Shown here piece by piece: positions 14,624 to 22,600 of a DNA stretch of 64,000 bases; position 1 is the stretch's first letter, and each line of letters starts with the position of its first letter. Source of the DNA: a bacterium F11 (lineage in GTDB: Bacteria; Elusimicrobiota; Elusimicrobia; F11); NCBI GenBank assembly GCA_002176905.1, contig MSYE01000204.1:7128-71127 (forward strand), given 5' to 3'. The notes below the pieces were generated by a model, which saw nothing but the letters and a program-made list of their open reading frames with translations, was not told where the DNA came from and ran no database searches. A program made the translations under genes and the position numbers.

Positions 14624-16222
14624 CAGACTGTGTGAAAACTTTTCAAAGTACATGACGGCAGAATAGAAAAATGGCACCTTATTGAAAACACAATCCGTAT
14701 ATAATAAGGATGGTCAAAGCATGGACTTTATTCAAGGCACTTCTCGAGAACAAATTCTTCTCCTCCCCGAATCCATTGATGACTTTATTACCGAAGATAA
14801 CCCCGTTCGATTCATCGAAGCCTTCGTTGATTCCCTCCCCCTCAAAAAGCTCGGCTTTAAATCTCTCCCCAACACAGGCCGGCCTCCGTATCGTCCGGCA
14901 GATCTCCTTAAACTCTATCTTTACGGCTATACCAACGCCATTCGGTTCTCCCGACGACTCGAGCGCGAGGCCAATCGAAACCTTGAACTCATCTGGCTCT
15001 TGAAGAAATTAAAACCTGACTTCAAGACCATTGCCGATTTCAGAAAGAATAACGCCAACAGCCTTCAACAGGTGTGCCGACAATTTACCTTGCTGTGTAA
15101 AGAAGAGAATCTCTTCGGCTCCGAATTTGTCGCCATTGACGGAACCAAGATTCAAGCGGTGAACTCCAATCAGAAAAATATCACTGAACGTCGATTAAAA
15201 AGAGATTTAGAGGCTGTTGATAAGAAAGTCTCTGATTACTTTCGGGATTTAGACTTCTACGACCAACAAGAAACCTCTCATCATAAGAAAGTATCCGTGA
15301 AAGAACTGAAAGAGAAAATCAAATATCTTGAAAAAGAAAAGAAGAAACTCGAAGAACAAGAGGATCAACTCAGAAGTTCTCCCGATGGCCAGATCTCTTT
15401 CACCGACCCCGACTCTCGCGCCATGATGATGGGTGGGGTGACGGATGTGGGATACAACTGCCAAACCGTTGTCGATGATAAACACCACATGATTGTCGAG
15501 CACGAAGTTATCAACAACCCCACCGACCAGAACCAACTTCATGCGATGGCTCATCGCGCCAAGACGGTTCTTGGTGTTAAGAAACTAGACGTGGTAGCGG
15601 ATCGCGGTTATTACAACGGATACGATATCATGAAATGCGAAGAGGACAACATAACAGTCTATACAGCCAAGCCAGAAACCTCCGCCAATAAAAAACACGG
15701 ATTGTTTCACAAAGACCTCTTCATTTATGATTCCAAGAAGGATACCTATCAATGTCCGGCTGGAGAAACATTGATATTTCGTTCGGTGTTAAACGAACAG
15801 GGTCGAATGACCCGGTATTATGTCACATCCGCTTGTCGACAATGCCCACTAAAATCCAAATGCACGCGCGGAGAACAACGGCGACTTTCTCGGTGGGAAC
15901 ATGACGATGTAATGGACCACATGAGAGAACGGGTTCGAGGCAAACCCGATATCATGATTAAACGCAAATGTTTAGTTGAGCATCCCTATGGAACCATGAA
16001 ACGGTGGTGGGATCAGGGGTATTTCGTGATGAAAGGTCTGCGGAACGTCAGGGCGGAGTTTAGTTTGTCGGTGTTTTCCTACAACTTTAAGAGAGCCATC
16101 AACATTCTGGGAGTGAAAAGGCTGGTTCAGGCGGTTTCTTGAGTTAGGGGGAGGTCTTTTCTCCCTTCATTTCTCCCTATCAAATTCCATTTTCCTCGTC
16201 GGGCGACTTTTCACACGGTCTG
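14624..16222 (+). mobile_element. IS1182-family insertion sequence (1,599 bp)
   Basis: The terminal inverted repeats CAGAC(T/C)GTGTGAAAA match at 14 of the first 15 positions (left 14624 onward; right, complement ending at 16222). One long transposase gene lies inside. No target duplication is visible, and the flanks belong to attC halves of two different types. This suggests the left and right neighbours were brought together by recombination between two IS copies or by an insertion with deletion. The gene is intact, so the element may still be functional. Confidence 0.85.
14721..16142 (+). CDS. IS1182-family transposase
   Basis: 473 residues from ATG 14721 (AAGGA about 10 nt upstream); a TTG at 14682 would add 13 residues. 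The order is that of IS1182 transposases: an N-terminal DUF772-like domain (EDNPVRFIEAFVDSLPLKKL, RPADLLKLYLYGY), the first catalytic Asp in FVAIDGTKIQAVNS, a coiled-coil insertion (about residues 170-225, ending KKLEEQEDQLRSS), MGGVTDVGYNCQTVVD, the second Asp in DVVADRGYYNG, a Cys cluster (SACRQCPLKSKCTRG), and the C-terminal Glu region VEHPYGTMKRWWDQGYFVMK. No frameshift or stop. Confidence 0.92.
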   Translation: MDFIQGTSREQILLLPESIDDFITEDNPVRFIEAFVDSLPLKKLGFKSLPNTGRPPYRPADLLKLYLYGYTNAIRFSRRLEREANRNLELIWLLKKLKPDFKTIADFRKNNANSLQQVCRQFTLLCKEENLFGSEFVAIDGTKIQAVNSNQKNITERRLKRDLEAVDKKVSDYFRDLDFYDQQETSHHKKVSVKELKEKIKYLEKEKKKLEEQEDQLRSSPDGQISFTDPDSRAMMMGGVTDVGYNCQTVVDDKHHMIVEHEVINNPTDQNQLHAMAHRAKTVLGVKKLDVVADRGYYNGYDIMKCEEDNITVYTAKPETSANKKHGLFHKDLFIYDSKKDTYQCPAGETLIFRSVLNEQGRMTRYYVTSACRQCPLKSKCTRGEQRRLSRWEHDDVMDHMRERVRGKPDIMIKRKCLVEHPYGTMKRWWDQGYFVMKGLRNVRAEFSLSVFSYNFKRAINILGVKRLVQAVS

Positions 16223-16264
16223 TTGATTTGTTAGCCCGCCCCTTTTGTTAAAGTATTCACAGCC

Positions 16265-16858
16265 TTAAAAATCGAATCCGTTCCAGCCGTCGGCCTTGAA
16301 AAATATTAATCCAGTTATCCCATTTTTTAATAAAACATTCCTTAGATCATTTCTGATTAAGATTAACCGCAACCTTTGTCTTGCACGAAAAATCTTTTTT
16401 TCTTGATCAATGGCTTTATGGTTAAGCACCATTTTCTGAATTGATTTAATTTGACTCTTATTTAACCGATTTATCCGATATTTTGATTTATCAAGATCAA
16501 TGGCATCTTCCGATCCAATGAGATTAAATACTGAATATTCACTTGAAACTACTTTTTCTTCCTGATCGACTAACTGAATGGGCAAAAATTCGGCATATCC
16601 TTCTACATGAGGAGCAATAAGATCGCGTGCCTTTTTTGAAACGATTGCTATCCCTAAAATATTTGGTTGAAAATCGCTTAACCGTCGACTCGTTGGGAAA
16701 TTCTTTGAGAATTTTGCCAGAGAACCAGGTTTGAAACGTTTAGCAAGTGATTTGGCCTGGTGGAGTTCATAATCTGAGATTGCTGGACAATCTAAATAGT
16801 CGACCATCCCCAACCCTTTTGTGCTGTTATCTTGAATGAGTACAAAAAACTCTTTCAT
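16265..16858 (-). CDS. Imm11/DUF1629-like protein (cassette gene)
   Basis: 197 residues; ATG 16858 with a weak GGAAAAA site. The fold pattern matches the imm11 (DUF1629) family: an early region, then LGIAIVSKKARDLIAPHV, the strand FLPIQLVD, YSVFNLIGSEDAIDLDKSKY in the middle, an IFRARQRLRLILI segment, and the C-terminal NVLLKNGITGLIFFKADGW in place of the family's kAGLTGxxFxPV end. Imm11-type proteins are immunity proteins against contact-dependent or secreted toxins. No toxin gene is next to it, so it may act as an orphan immunity cassette. Its stop lies 28 bp before the R'' box of attC A; its start lies 38 bp from the R' box of attC B. Confidence 0.6.
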   Translation of the reverse strand: MKEFFVLIQDNSTKGLGMVDYLDCPAISDYELHQAKSLAKRFKPGSLAKFSKNFPTSRRLSDFQPNILGIAIVSKKARDLIAPHVEGYAEFLPIQLVDQEEKVVSSEYSVFNLIGSEDAIDLDKSKYRINRLNKSQIKSIQKMVLNHKAIDQEKKIFRARQRLRLILIRNDLRNVLLKNGITGLIFFKADGWNGFDF

Positions 16859-16895
16859 ATTTTTCCAATAAAACTAATCTATTATGCCACTTGCG

Positions 16896-16959
16896 GGCTA
16901 ACGACAAAAATAACCGGTGAAATTCGCAGAATTTCATACGGTTCATTGATTTGTTAGCC
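16896..16959 (-). other. attC site B (64 bp)
   Basis: Minus strand: R'' GGCTAAC (16959-16953), L'' AATGAACCGTATGAAATTC, a 3-nt loop, L' GAATTTCACCGGTTATT, R' GTTAGCC (16902-16896). The arms pair with a bulged G after AAT and a bulged T after AACCG, plus one mismatch. The stop codon TAA of the upstream gene 16954-17484 lies inside the R'' box, the usual compact layout of a gene cassette. Confidence 0.8.
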
Positions 16960-17484
16960 AGAAAAAATACATTCTTTCTCTGTCAATTCAGCAGCCTCAG
17001 TCAATTCATCAAGAATTTCTTGGAATTTCCCAGGGTTGAGATAAGAGTAGTCTCCAACAATATCCCCGATTTCGTATATAATCTCACCTCTACATAATAG
17101 GAAAGTGTTCTTGCTTATTTTTCTAGCAAAGAGCCCGCTCTTAAATATTGGATCTTTAGGAACATGTTTTGGTTTTAGAGAGAATTTAAATCTACGAATA
17201 CTAAATATATTTTTAATCCTCAGTGAACGCCTATAATCGCTTGAAAAATTAAATTCTCTTCCTTTATATTTCCCTGAGAATTTAATATTTCCCATAAACC
17301 AATGATATTGGACTATTTCAGCACCTACCAATTTAGCTAGTGGTTCAAGCTTTGATCTTAAATTCAGGCCATAACCTTTTCTCGAATAACCTAAAAGTAA
17401 AACGATACCAATTAAGGAGAAGAAGCCAATAATTTCGTATTTATAGTTAACAATTTCAGTTAGGATTTCATTAATTAAGAACAT
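16954..17484 (-). CDS. Membrane-anchored protein of unknown function (cassette gene)
   Basis: 176 residues. The ATG at 17484 has AGGAG 5 nt upstream; longer in-frame starts would lie inside attC C and are rejected. One N-terminal transmembrane helix (about residues 15-35, GFFSLIGIVLLLGYS) is followed by a basic, beta-rich cytoplasmic or periplasmic domain (EIVQYHWFMGNIKFSGKYKG) and an acidic C-terminal helix. No family recognised. The gene is AT-richer than the window average, which fits foreign origin. Its stop lies in the attC B R'' box. Confidence 0.6.
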   Translation of the reverse strand: MFLINEILTEIVNYKYEIIGFFSLIGIVLLLGYSRKGYGLNLRSKLEPLAKLVGAEIVQYHWFMGNIKFSGKYKGREFNFSSDYRRSLRIKNIFSIRRFKFSLKPKHVPKDPIFKSGLFARKISKNTFLLCRGEIIYEIGDIVGDYSYLNPGKFQEILDELTEAAELTEKECIFSG

Positions 17485-17501
17485 TAAATCTCCTATCTTC
17501 T

Positions 17502-17599
17502 GGCTAACGCCTTGGATGAGCCGCGTGACAGACACCTTCTTTTTTATTAACAAAGTAAACTTTCCACTTAATCACGACGGCTCCATCCTTTTGTTATAC
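17502..17599 (-). other. attC site C (98 bp, intact)
   Basis: Minus strand: R'' GTATAAC (17599-17593), L'' GGATGGAGCCGTCGTGA, a central spacer of about 45 nt, L' TCACGCGGCTCATCC, R' GTTAGCC (17508-17502). The complement of L' is GGATGAGCCGCGTGA, which equals L'' minus one G and one T: every other base pairs. This is the diagnostic attC structure with two extrahelical bases. It lies between the stop of 17621-18304 and the start of 16954-17484. Confidence 0.88.
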
Positions 17600-17620
17600 G
17601 GCGCCAAATAACTTGGTGCC

Positions 17621-18304
17621 CTATCTAGTGAGTAACAAACAATTTTCTTCAAAAGATTGCATTCTCCAGCCCAAACAAGATTTATCTTTGTGGCAAGAAA
17701 GATTGCATTCCTTATCATTACTTACCTTGACTCGACGCAGCTCTTTTCTGGCACTCTTTTTCTTAATTTCTATTTTCGGCTTTTTACACCCAGAAAGAAT
17801 CCTGTATTTCTTAGCTTTCTCAGGATATTCCAAATATTCACCGCGGTGTAAGCCAATATTTAAGATGTCACTCTTGTAAAATCCAAACGAATCCGTTTTT
17901 AAAGCCCCCTTGTCTGGAAAGCAAGATACTACTGTTGACACCCAAGAATTCTCAACTTTGCATTCAATCCTAAGATTTTCACCTACACCCCGGCTTCTTG
18001 AGCCTTGATCAAGCTCAAAGAAACATTGGTATTTATCATCTGAGAATTTATAACCTTTCTTTAGAATTTCATTAAAGTTCTTTCTTTTCATTAAATTGTT
18101 TAACTCAATATCCTTAGAGGTTGTAAAAACTAAATCTTTCCCATTGTCTGCTAAATTAACTTCCCATTCCAAAAGGGATTCACTTGCCTTAATATTATCC
18201 ATAGCAACACTCGCCGCGTTAATATTGCCCGAACCCAATATGAGTGCGATATTTAAAATGAGAATGTAAAAACCTTTATATGAAGTCAATGGACTATTAA
18301 TCAT
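17621..18304 (-). CDS. Secreted protein with C-terminal PAN/apple-like Cys region (cassette gene)
   Basis: 227 residues; ATG 18304 with AAGGAG 6 nt upstream. The signal peptide covers about residues 1-31 (FYILILNIALILGSGNINA). The middle is beta-rich with single Cys residues (QCFFELD, ECKVEN, SCFPDKG). The last 45 residues (KVSNDKECNLSCHKDKSCLG, then ENCLLL) have the C-x3-C-x5-C spacing and final Cys of PAN/apple domains, which bind proteins or carbohydrates. Function is otherwise unknown. It is a cassette between attC D and attC C. Confidence 0.6.
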   Translation of the reverse strand: MINSPLTSYKGFYILILNIALILGSGNINAASVAMDNIKASESLLEWEVNLADNGKDLVFTTSKDIELNNLMKRKNFNEILKKGYKFSDDKYQCFFELDQGSRSRGVGENLRIECKVENSWVSTVVSCFPDKGALKTDSFGFYKSDILNIGLHRGEYLEYPEKAKKYRILSGCKKPKIEIKKKSARKELRRVKVSNDKECNLSCHKDKSCLGWRMQSFEENCLLLTR

Positions 18305-18320
18305 GAAAAACTCCTTAGCC

Positions 18321-18414
18321 GTATAACGACAGAAATGAACCGCGGGGCCTACCACCTTCTGAGAATTGCGACCCCATGCCCCTTAAACCCGTCGGTTCCA
18401 TTGAATTGTTGTAC
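18321..18414 (-). other. attC site D (94 bp, intact)
   Basis: Minus strand: R'' GTACAAC (18414-18408), L'' AATGGAACCGACGG, a spacer of about 45 nt, L' CCGCGGTTCATT, R' GTTATAC (18327-18321). The complement of L' is AATGAACCGCGG, identical to L'' after removal of one G and one A, so again two extrahelical bases. It lies between the DUF2007 gene and the PAN-like gene; the R' box is 16 bp upstream of the latter's start codon. Confidence 0.86.
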
Positions 18415-18520
18415 CGCTGATTTCTCTTAATGCTGTGTCCAATCATGGCTCTACGTTTCAAAAAGTATTGCTTAAAGGACGAGGCTAGTTAGCGAACTAA
18501 TTAAGCCTGTCAATTACCAA

Positions 18521-18913
18521 TTAACCATCGCCTTTGCCGAAACCACCCTTTGAACTGAGTAGCCCTCTAGCAACAATTGCAACAGGGAGAGAGATGATAG
18601 CTAACAATAAAATGGTTGCCTTTTTTCTCCAACTGCGAATCTTTCCAAGAAAATGAAAGGGCGTTAAATCACCTACAGGTCTGTCAAAGTGGTCAAGTTT
18701 CCCCTGCTCCTTTAACAATTTTCGTGCGGTTTTTAACTGGTGATTGGGGACGACAACTTTAACCCCTCCAATGGCAAAGTTGTAGAAAGGATGCATTCGG
18801 CTAATATTTTCATCGAAAAGGTGAGCCTCAATGCCATGTGATTCCAGGAAACCCTTCACTATTCCAGCTTGAATATAATTGGCTGATATATAAACGACAT
18901 TCTTATCACTCAA
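18521..18913 (-). CDS. DUF2007 protein with C-terminal membrane helix (cassette gene)
   Basis: 130 residues from a TTG at 18913 with GGAG 7 nt upstream. The first 75 residues are a DUF2007 domain (putative signal-transducing protein): VVYISANYIQAGIVKGFLES, GIEAHLFDENISR, FAIGGVKVVVPNHQLKTARK and LLKEQG follow the family pattern closely. A linker is followed by a transmembrane helix (ATILLLAIISLPVAIVARGLL) and a Gly-rich end. DUF2007 resembles the PII-like ferredoxin fold; its ligand is unknown. 18415-18520 upstream of attC D shows no other gene. Confidence 0.7.
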   Translation of the reverse strand: MSDKNVVYISANYIQAGIVKGFLESHGIEAHLFDENISRMHPFYNFAIGGVKVVVPNHQLKTARKLLKEQGKLDHFDRPVGDLTPFHFLGKIRSWRKKATILLLAIISLPVAIVARGLLSSKGGFGKGDG

Positions 18914-18941
18914 ATGGTTGCTCCAAATTAAGACCTATGCG

Positions 18942-18998
18942 GTACAACATATTACTCTACGGCAATTCTGCGCGTAGATCCGTCAGTAAATGTTTAAC
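18942..18998 (-). other. Possible attC site E (57 bp, weak)
   Basis: Minus strand: GTTAAAC, TTACTGACGG, loop, CCGTAGAGTAA, GTTGTAC (18948-18942). The arms pair over TTACT and ACGG with a G opposite CT instead of clean bulges, and the R'' box is off-consensus. Position, orientation and the GTTGTAC end (compare GTACAAC in site D) fit a cassette border upstream of the DUF2007 gene. 18999-19233 beyond it contains no gene I can support. Confidence 0.4.
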
Positions 18999-19233
18999 AT
19001 TTGATCAGCCATTCTGCCAGGGGAAGGTTGAGAAAAGCGTTAAGGCTGTTGGATTTGTGAAATATTTGAGTGGGGATATCGAGGGAATTCGCGGTATATC
19101 CTCAGGTAGATATCCGAATGATGGCGGGTCAAATTGGGAATGTTTAGGAGGGGGTTGGATCCAATGATGGATTGATTGACCCGAGAAGATGAAATGGCTC
19201 AAGGGGTAAGAATGAGCGTCGGGTTGGAAGGGG

Positions 19234-19659
19234 CTACCGGACAACGATGAGTTTTCCGGTGGTTTTTTGGCCTTGGCCGATGACACGGAACAAATAAACG
19301 CCGGAGGTAACGTCTTGGCCAGAAGCGTTTCTTACATTCCAAGTGTGGATGCCAGCCCCTTGTGGAATAGGGATATCAATAACTTTTTCCCCTTCAATGG
19401 TATATATCTTGATGCTGCCTTCACCGGGAAGTTCTTTAAAGGTGATCTCAGTGTGATTTTTGTTCGGAACAAAAGGAACGGGAAACGCGTATGGCTTAGC
19501 AAGCGTCACGCAAGATAGCGTGAGAATGATATAGATAACGAGAAAAACACGCAACAAGGGATTTGATTGACCATTGACCATTGACAATTGACCATTAAGG
19601 AAGTTATTAATGACTTCCTTAATGGTCAATGGTAAATAGTCAATGGTCAATCGTCTCAT
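19234..19659 (-). CDS. Small protein consisting mainly of a sorting domain
   Basis: 141 residues if started at the ATG (19659) two bases after the giant gene's stop, or 115 from an ATG at 19581; neither has a ribosome site, so coupling to the giant gene is likely. A signal-peptide-like helix (LLRVFLVIYIILTLSCVTLA) is followed directly by an 85-residue C-terminal domain: YAFPVPFVPNKNH, ITFKELPGEGSIKIYTIEGE, a TWNVRNASGQDV turn, SGVYLFRVIG and KTTGKLIVVR. This is clearly homologous to the last 85 residues of the giant protein, yet there is no passenger domain. It could be a remnant of a larger surface protein or an accessory carrier of the sorting domain. Codons before the helix come from the palindrome at 19588-19629. 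Confidence 0.6.
   Translation of the reverse strand: MRRLTIDYLPLTIKEVINNFLNGQLSMVNGQSNPLLRVFLVIYIILTLSCVTLAKPYAFPVPFVPNKNHTEITFKELPGEGSIKIYTIEGEKVIDIPIPQGAGIHTWNVRNASGQDVTSGVYLFRVIGQGQKTTGKLIVVR
19588..19629. repeat. Perfect 17-bp-arm palindrome with TTGACCAT repeats
   Basis: TTGACCATTAAGGAAGT (19588-19604) and ACTTCCTTAATGGTCAA (19613-19629) are perfect inverted copies around TATTAATG. Further TTGACCA/TGGTCAA units flank both sides (19567-19587 and 19630-19650). It lies just downstream of the giant gene's stop and inside the 5' end of the small sorting-domain frame. It resembles a short mobile palindrome and could also act as a transcript 3'-end hairpin. Confidence 0.8.
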
Positions 19660-19661
19660 TG

Positions 19662-22600
19662 TTATCTCACTATTACTATCTTTCCGGTTTTTTTGTTTCC
19701 GCTGGATTCGATTCGGTACAAGTATACATCTGCGCCAAGTTTCTCTCCACTGTTGTTGGTGACATTCCATGGCAATGGGTCTGGGTGACCAGGTGAGAAA
19801 ATTATCTCTTTGACCAGCTCACCGGTCACGGTATAGATTTGGATATGCCCCACATCCGGGAGATTTTTAAATTTGATCCCTTCGTGATGTTGAGACGCCA
19901 CCCAAGGGACAGGATAGGCGTAACTGCCAGAGACATCATTTGATGGTGCTCCCATGAGCGCGTAAAGACCCAATTGATACACCTGGGCACGGATGCGATG
20001 GGTTTGTTTGTCAATTTCAAAATTGGGAACGCGGATCCAGAGTTGTGCGTCTTCATCAAATCGGTAAAGCCCGAGCGTGGCCACCCGAATTTGCACATTG
20101 ACCGGCGCGTACCCATCAATATGAATGTCTGAATTTTCCTCTGCCGTGGGAGAGGGAATATTATCAATATATCCATCATCATCTTCATCCAAATAAGGAA
20201 GGGAGATCCACGCGCCAGCAGCACTTAAACTTCCGTCGGTTTGCGCATGATGGGTATCAAAATGGCCCAAGAACCGTTGCGAAAGAGGTGTGGCCAAATC
20301 TCCGCCCAATGTCATTTGTCGTTCGGTGGCCGTGTTCCGATCATTGGGATCAAATCCTGAAGGGAATTCAACAGGATCGGTCTCCACTCCAAAGGAACCC
20401 TTTTTGGTTACGGCATTGGCGGAAATTTCAATTTCCATGGGCATGGGAGAGCCGCCTTCTTGAATAACAAATATATTTTTAACTGAAGGATCAAAGAAGG
20501 TACGGAAGTAATAGTAATAATCCTCTCTCATGGAGTTACCCGCAATATCTTTTAACTGCTGATTGATGAGAACCTGATAGACAAAGCCCGCTTCCAAACC
20601 CGGTTGTGGGAAACTCACATCAACACGCCGATGCTCATTGTCATAACTGAGGACAGCCTCAACAGGAGAGGAATCGACAAGTTCTTGGCTTAGGTTATTC
20701 TGAATGGGTCGAATGAGAACGGATTCGTTGTGAAGGGTGGTTGGCTCCAGATTCTTAGAGAAGATGAGATGAAGGACGTTTACTTCCGGAGCCCACGGAA
20801 TACCCGACTCGTATGAGACATCCAAATTGGGTTGGGGTCCTTGGCTTGGAACCCGTTGGGCCAGAACTTCTCCCTCTTCAAGAATCATCTGTCCCAATTG
20901 GGATAAGGGTCTTGCCCCATGATTAACACCAGCTCCATCTTGGGCCAAAGCGATGATCTCTGGCGGCGTGATATCCCGGAAGAGAGGATAAGGACCCAAA
21001 TAGAAAGGCTCTTGGCGTGGCGTGTCTTGGTTGTTGTAACTCTTCACATGGAAATACCATGTTGTGTACTCCGCCACATAAGTCGGAGAGGTGTGATAGA
21101 CCTTGTGGGGATCATCCCATACGGCTTCTGTTCCCTGAAAATCATAAACGGACTCCGTGGTAAATTTCACCCGATAATAGGCCAATGTTCCTTCTCCAAA
21201 ATGAGGAATCCTCTCGGCATCATGCTGAAACACAAACTTAATAGCAGAGGAGGTCACGTTGACTTGATGAGAAGTGGAAATCACAACAGGCGCAAGGGCT
21301 CCGGTCCAAGCTGAGGAACTCGAGGAGAGAAGACTATAACCGTGTTCCCCTTTGGCCCGCACTTTTCGGCTCACCGATGTGTTGGCCGTGGGAATGTCAC
21401 GCTCATACAACTGGACAAAGGTGCGTGAGCTTTGGGGAACACTGTGGCTTCTTGTGGCGATCGGAATGTCATATTGATCCCCGCCCATCAAATCAAATCC
21501 GGTTTCCTTGGTGGCGTTGTCTTTCCATGTCCACAGAATGGTGGACTCTGAAACACCTTCTCCTCTTAATTCGGTTGGTGGTGGCGTTGCAATGGTAAGC
21601 GTTGAACCTTCGACGGAAGGATCGGTTTCAACCCCTGCCCCGTTTCTGGCTTTAATCGCGTAAGAATACACAGCGCCTTCTTCCAAATTGGTGTGGGTCA
21701 CCCCATCTTTCATCCAATCCTCGCTGATGTGCCATTGCGCTTGATTGGTGGTTCCGCCTTTGAGATCCACGTAAAGATTCCCTTCCACCCAGAAAATGGC
21801 GTATTCGGTGTTATCCGGATTGCCATTGGGATCAATATCCACTTTCACATAAACATTGTGATTTCGGGCCGGAGAAAATCCCGACTCAATTGTCGGTTCC
21901 CCAGGAATTTTTGCCCATGTCCATGCCTCAATTTCCTCTGAGGCATCACCCGGTGTATCATTATCAGAGGAACGGGCGTTCACACGCACTTTCAGTTTGG
22001 TGTTGGGACCCAATCCCCGAACAGTATCGGTGCTAAGAGATCCATCTGCGAGATATTGAAATTCACTTTCTTCTCCATTAAATTCTTGAATCCCGATAAG
22101 ATCATAGCTTTCGATAATGGGTTTGATCTGAAGGGAAAGAATGTCGGAAGGAGCCCCTTCTTCCGCTGGAATCGCAAACCCCGCTGCCCGCAAATAATAT
22201 TGATAGGTATCCCCTGGTTTTAAATCACCCACTTTATCCCAAGTAAATGTAATGGAATCTGTTGAAAACAAGGTGGCTTCAAATCGTTCCACACGTGAGG
22301 GCGAACTGATGGCCACATCGTTATCATGACGAATCTCTGTGGTGCCCTCAATAAAATCTTCGTTCTCATCCACAATGGGGGTAAGAAAATGGATCCCGTT
22401 GTTGTTGGCCGGAACCGAAGAATAATAAGAAAGGAAATCAGCATCTGTTTCTTTTTTCACGTACATCCGGTAACGAATATCTTCTCCGTACCGATTGTCG
22501 TCATTCCAATGAAATTGGACATAATCCTGATCCACAACCACGGCTTGCAGATCTGGTTCCATGGGAGGTGTTTTGTTGGGGGCGGACTCTTCTGATAGCT

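Larger units (their letters stand above)
14428..16236 (-). other. attC site A, split by a MITE and an IS1182-family element
   Basis: On the minus strand the R'' box GGCTAAC (16236-16230) and the bases AAATCAA are followed by the IS (16222-14624). Then come the L'' arm AGGATGGAACCGTCGTGA, a spacer, the L' arm TCACGCGGCTCATCC (about 14548-14562), the MITE (14539-14435) and the R' box GTTAGCC (14434-14428). With the MITE and one AAC removed, the R'/L' end is identical to site C over 28 nt. L'' pairs with L' with a bulged G and a bulged T. The R''-side half matches site B instead (GGCTAACAAATCAA), so the site looks like a chimera of two attC sites. Confidence 0.7.
13552..18998 (-). mobile_element. 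Integron cassette array without integrase (CALIN-type)
   Basis: Five minus-strand genes of unrelated function (13552-14385, 16265-16858, 16954-17484, 17621-18304, 18521-18913) alternate with attC-like sites (A 14428-16236 interrupted, B 16896-16959, C 17502-17599, D 18321-18414 and a weaker E 18942-18998), all in the same orientation as the genes. In B, C and D the two inner arms pair exactly except for bases that would bulge out, always a G and then a second base, as in true attC hairpins. Ends are of the form GNNTAAC and GTTANNC. No tyrosine-recombinase integrase is encoded in the window. An IS1182-family element and a MITE have landed in site A. Confidence 0.8.

Noticed and set aside
19005..19286. 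93-residue minus-strand frame and a plus-strand frame 18838-19167
   Set aside because: The first overlaps the end of the sorting-domain protein and has low-complexity Pro/Ser composition; the second runs antisense across the DUF2007 start and site E. Neither has a ribosome site or a family motif.
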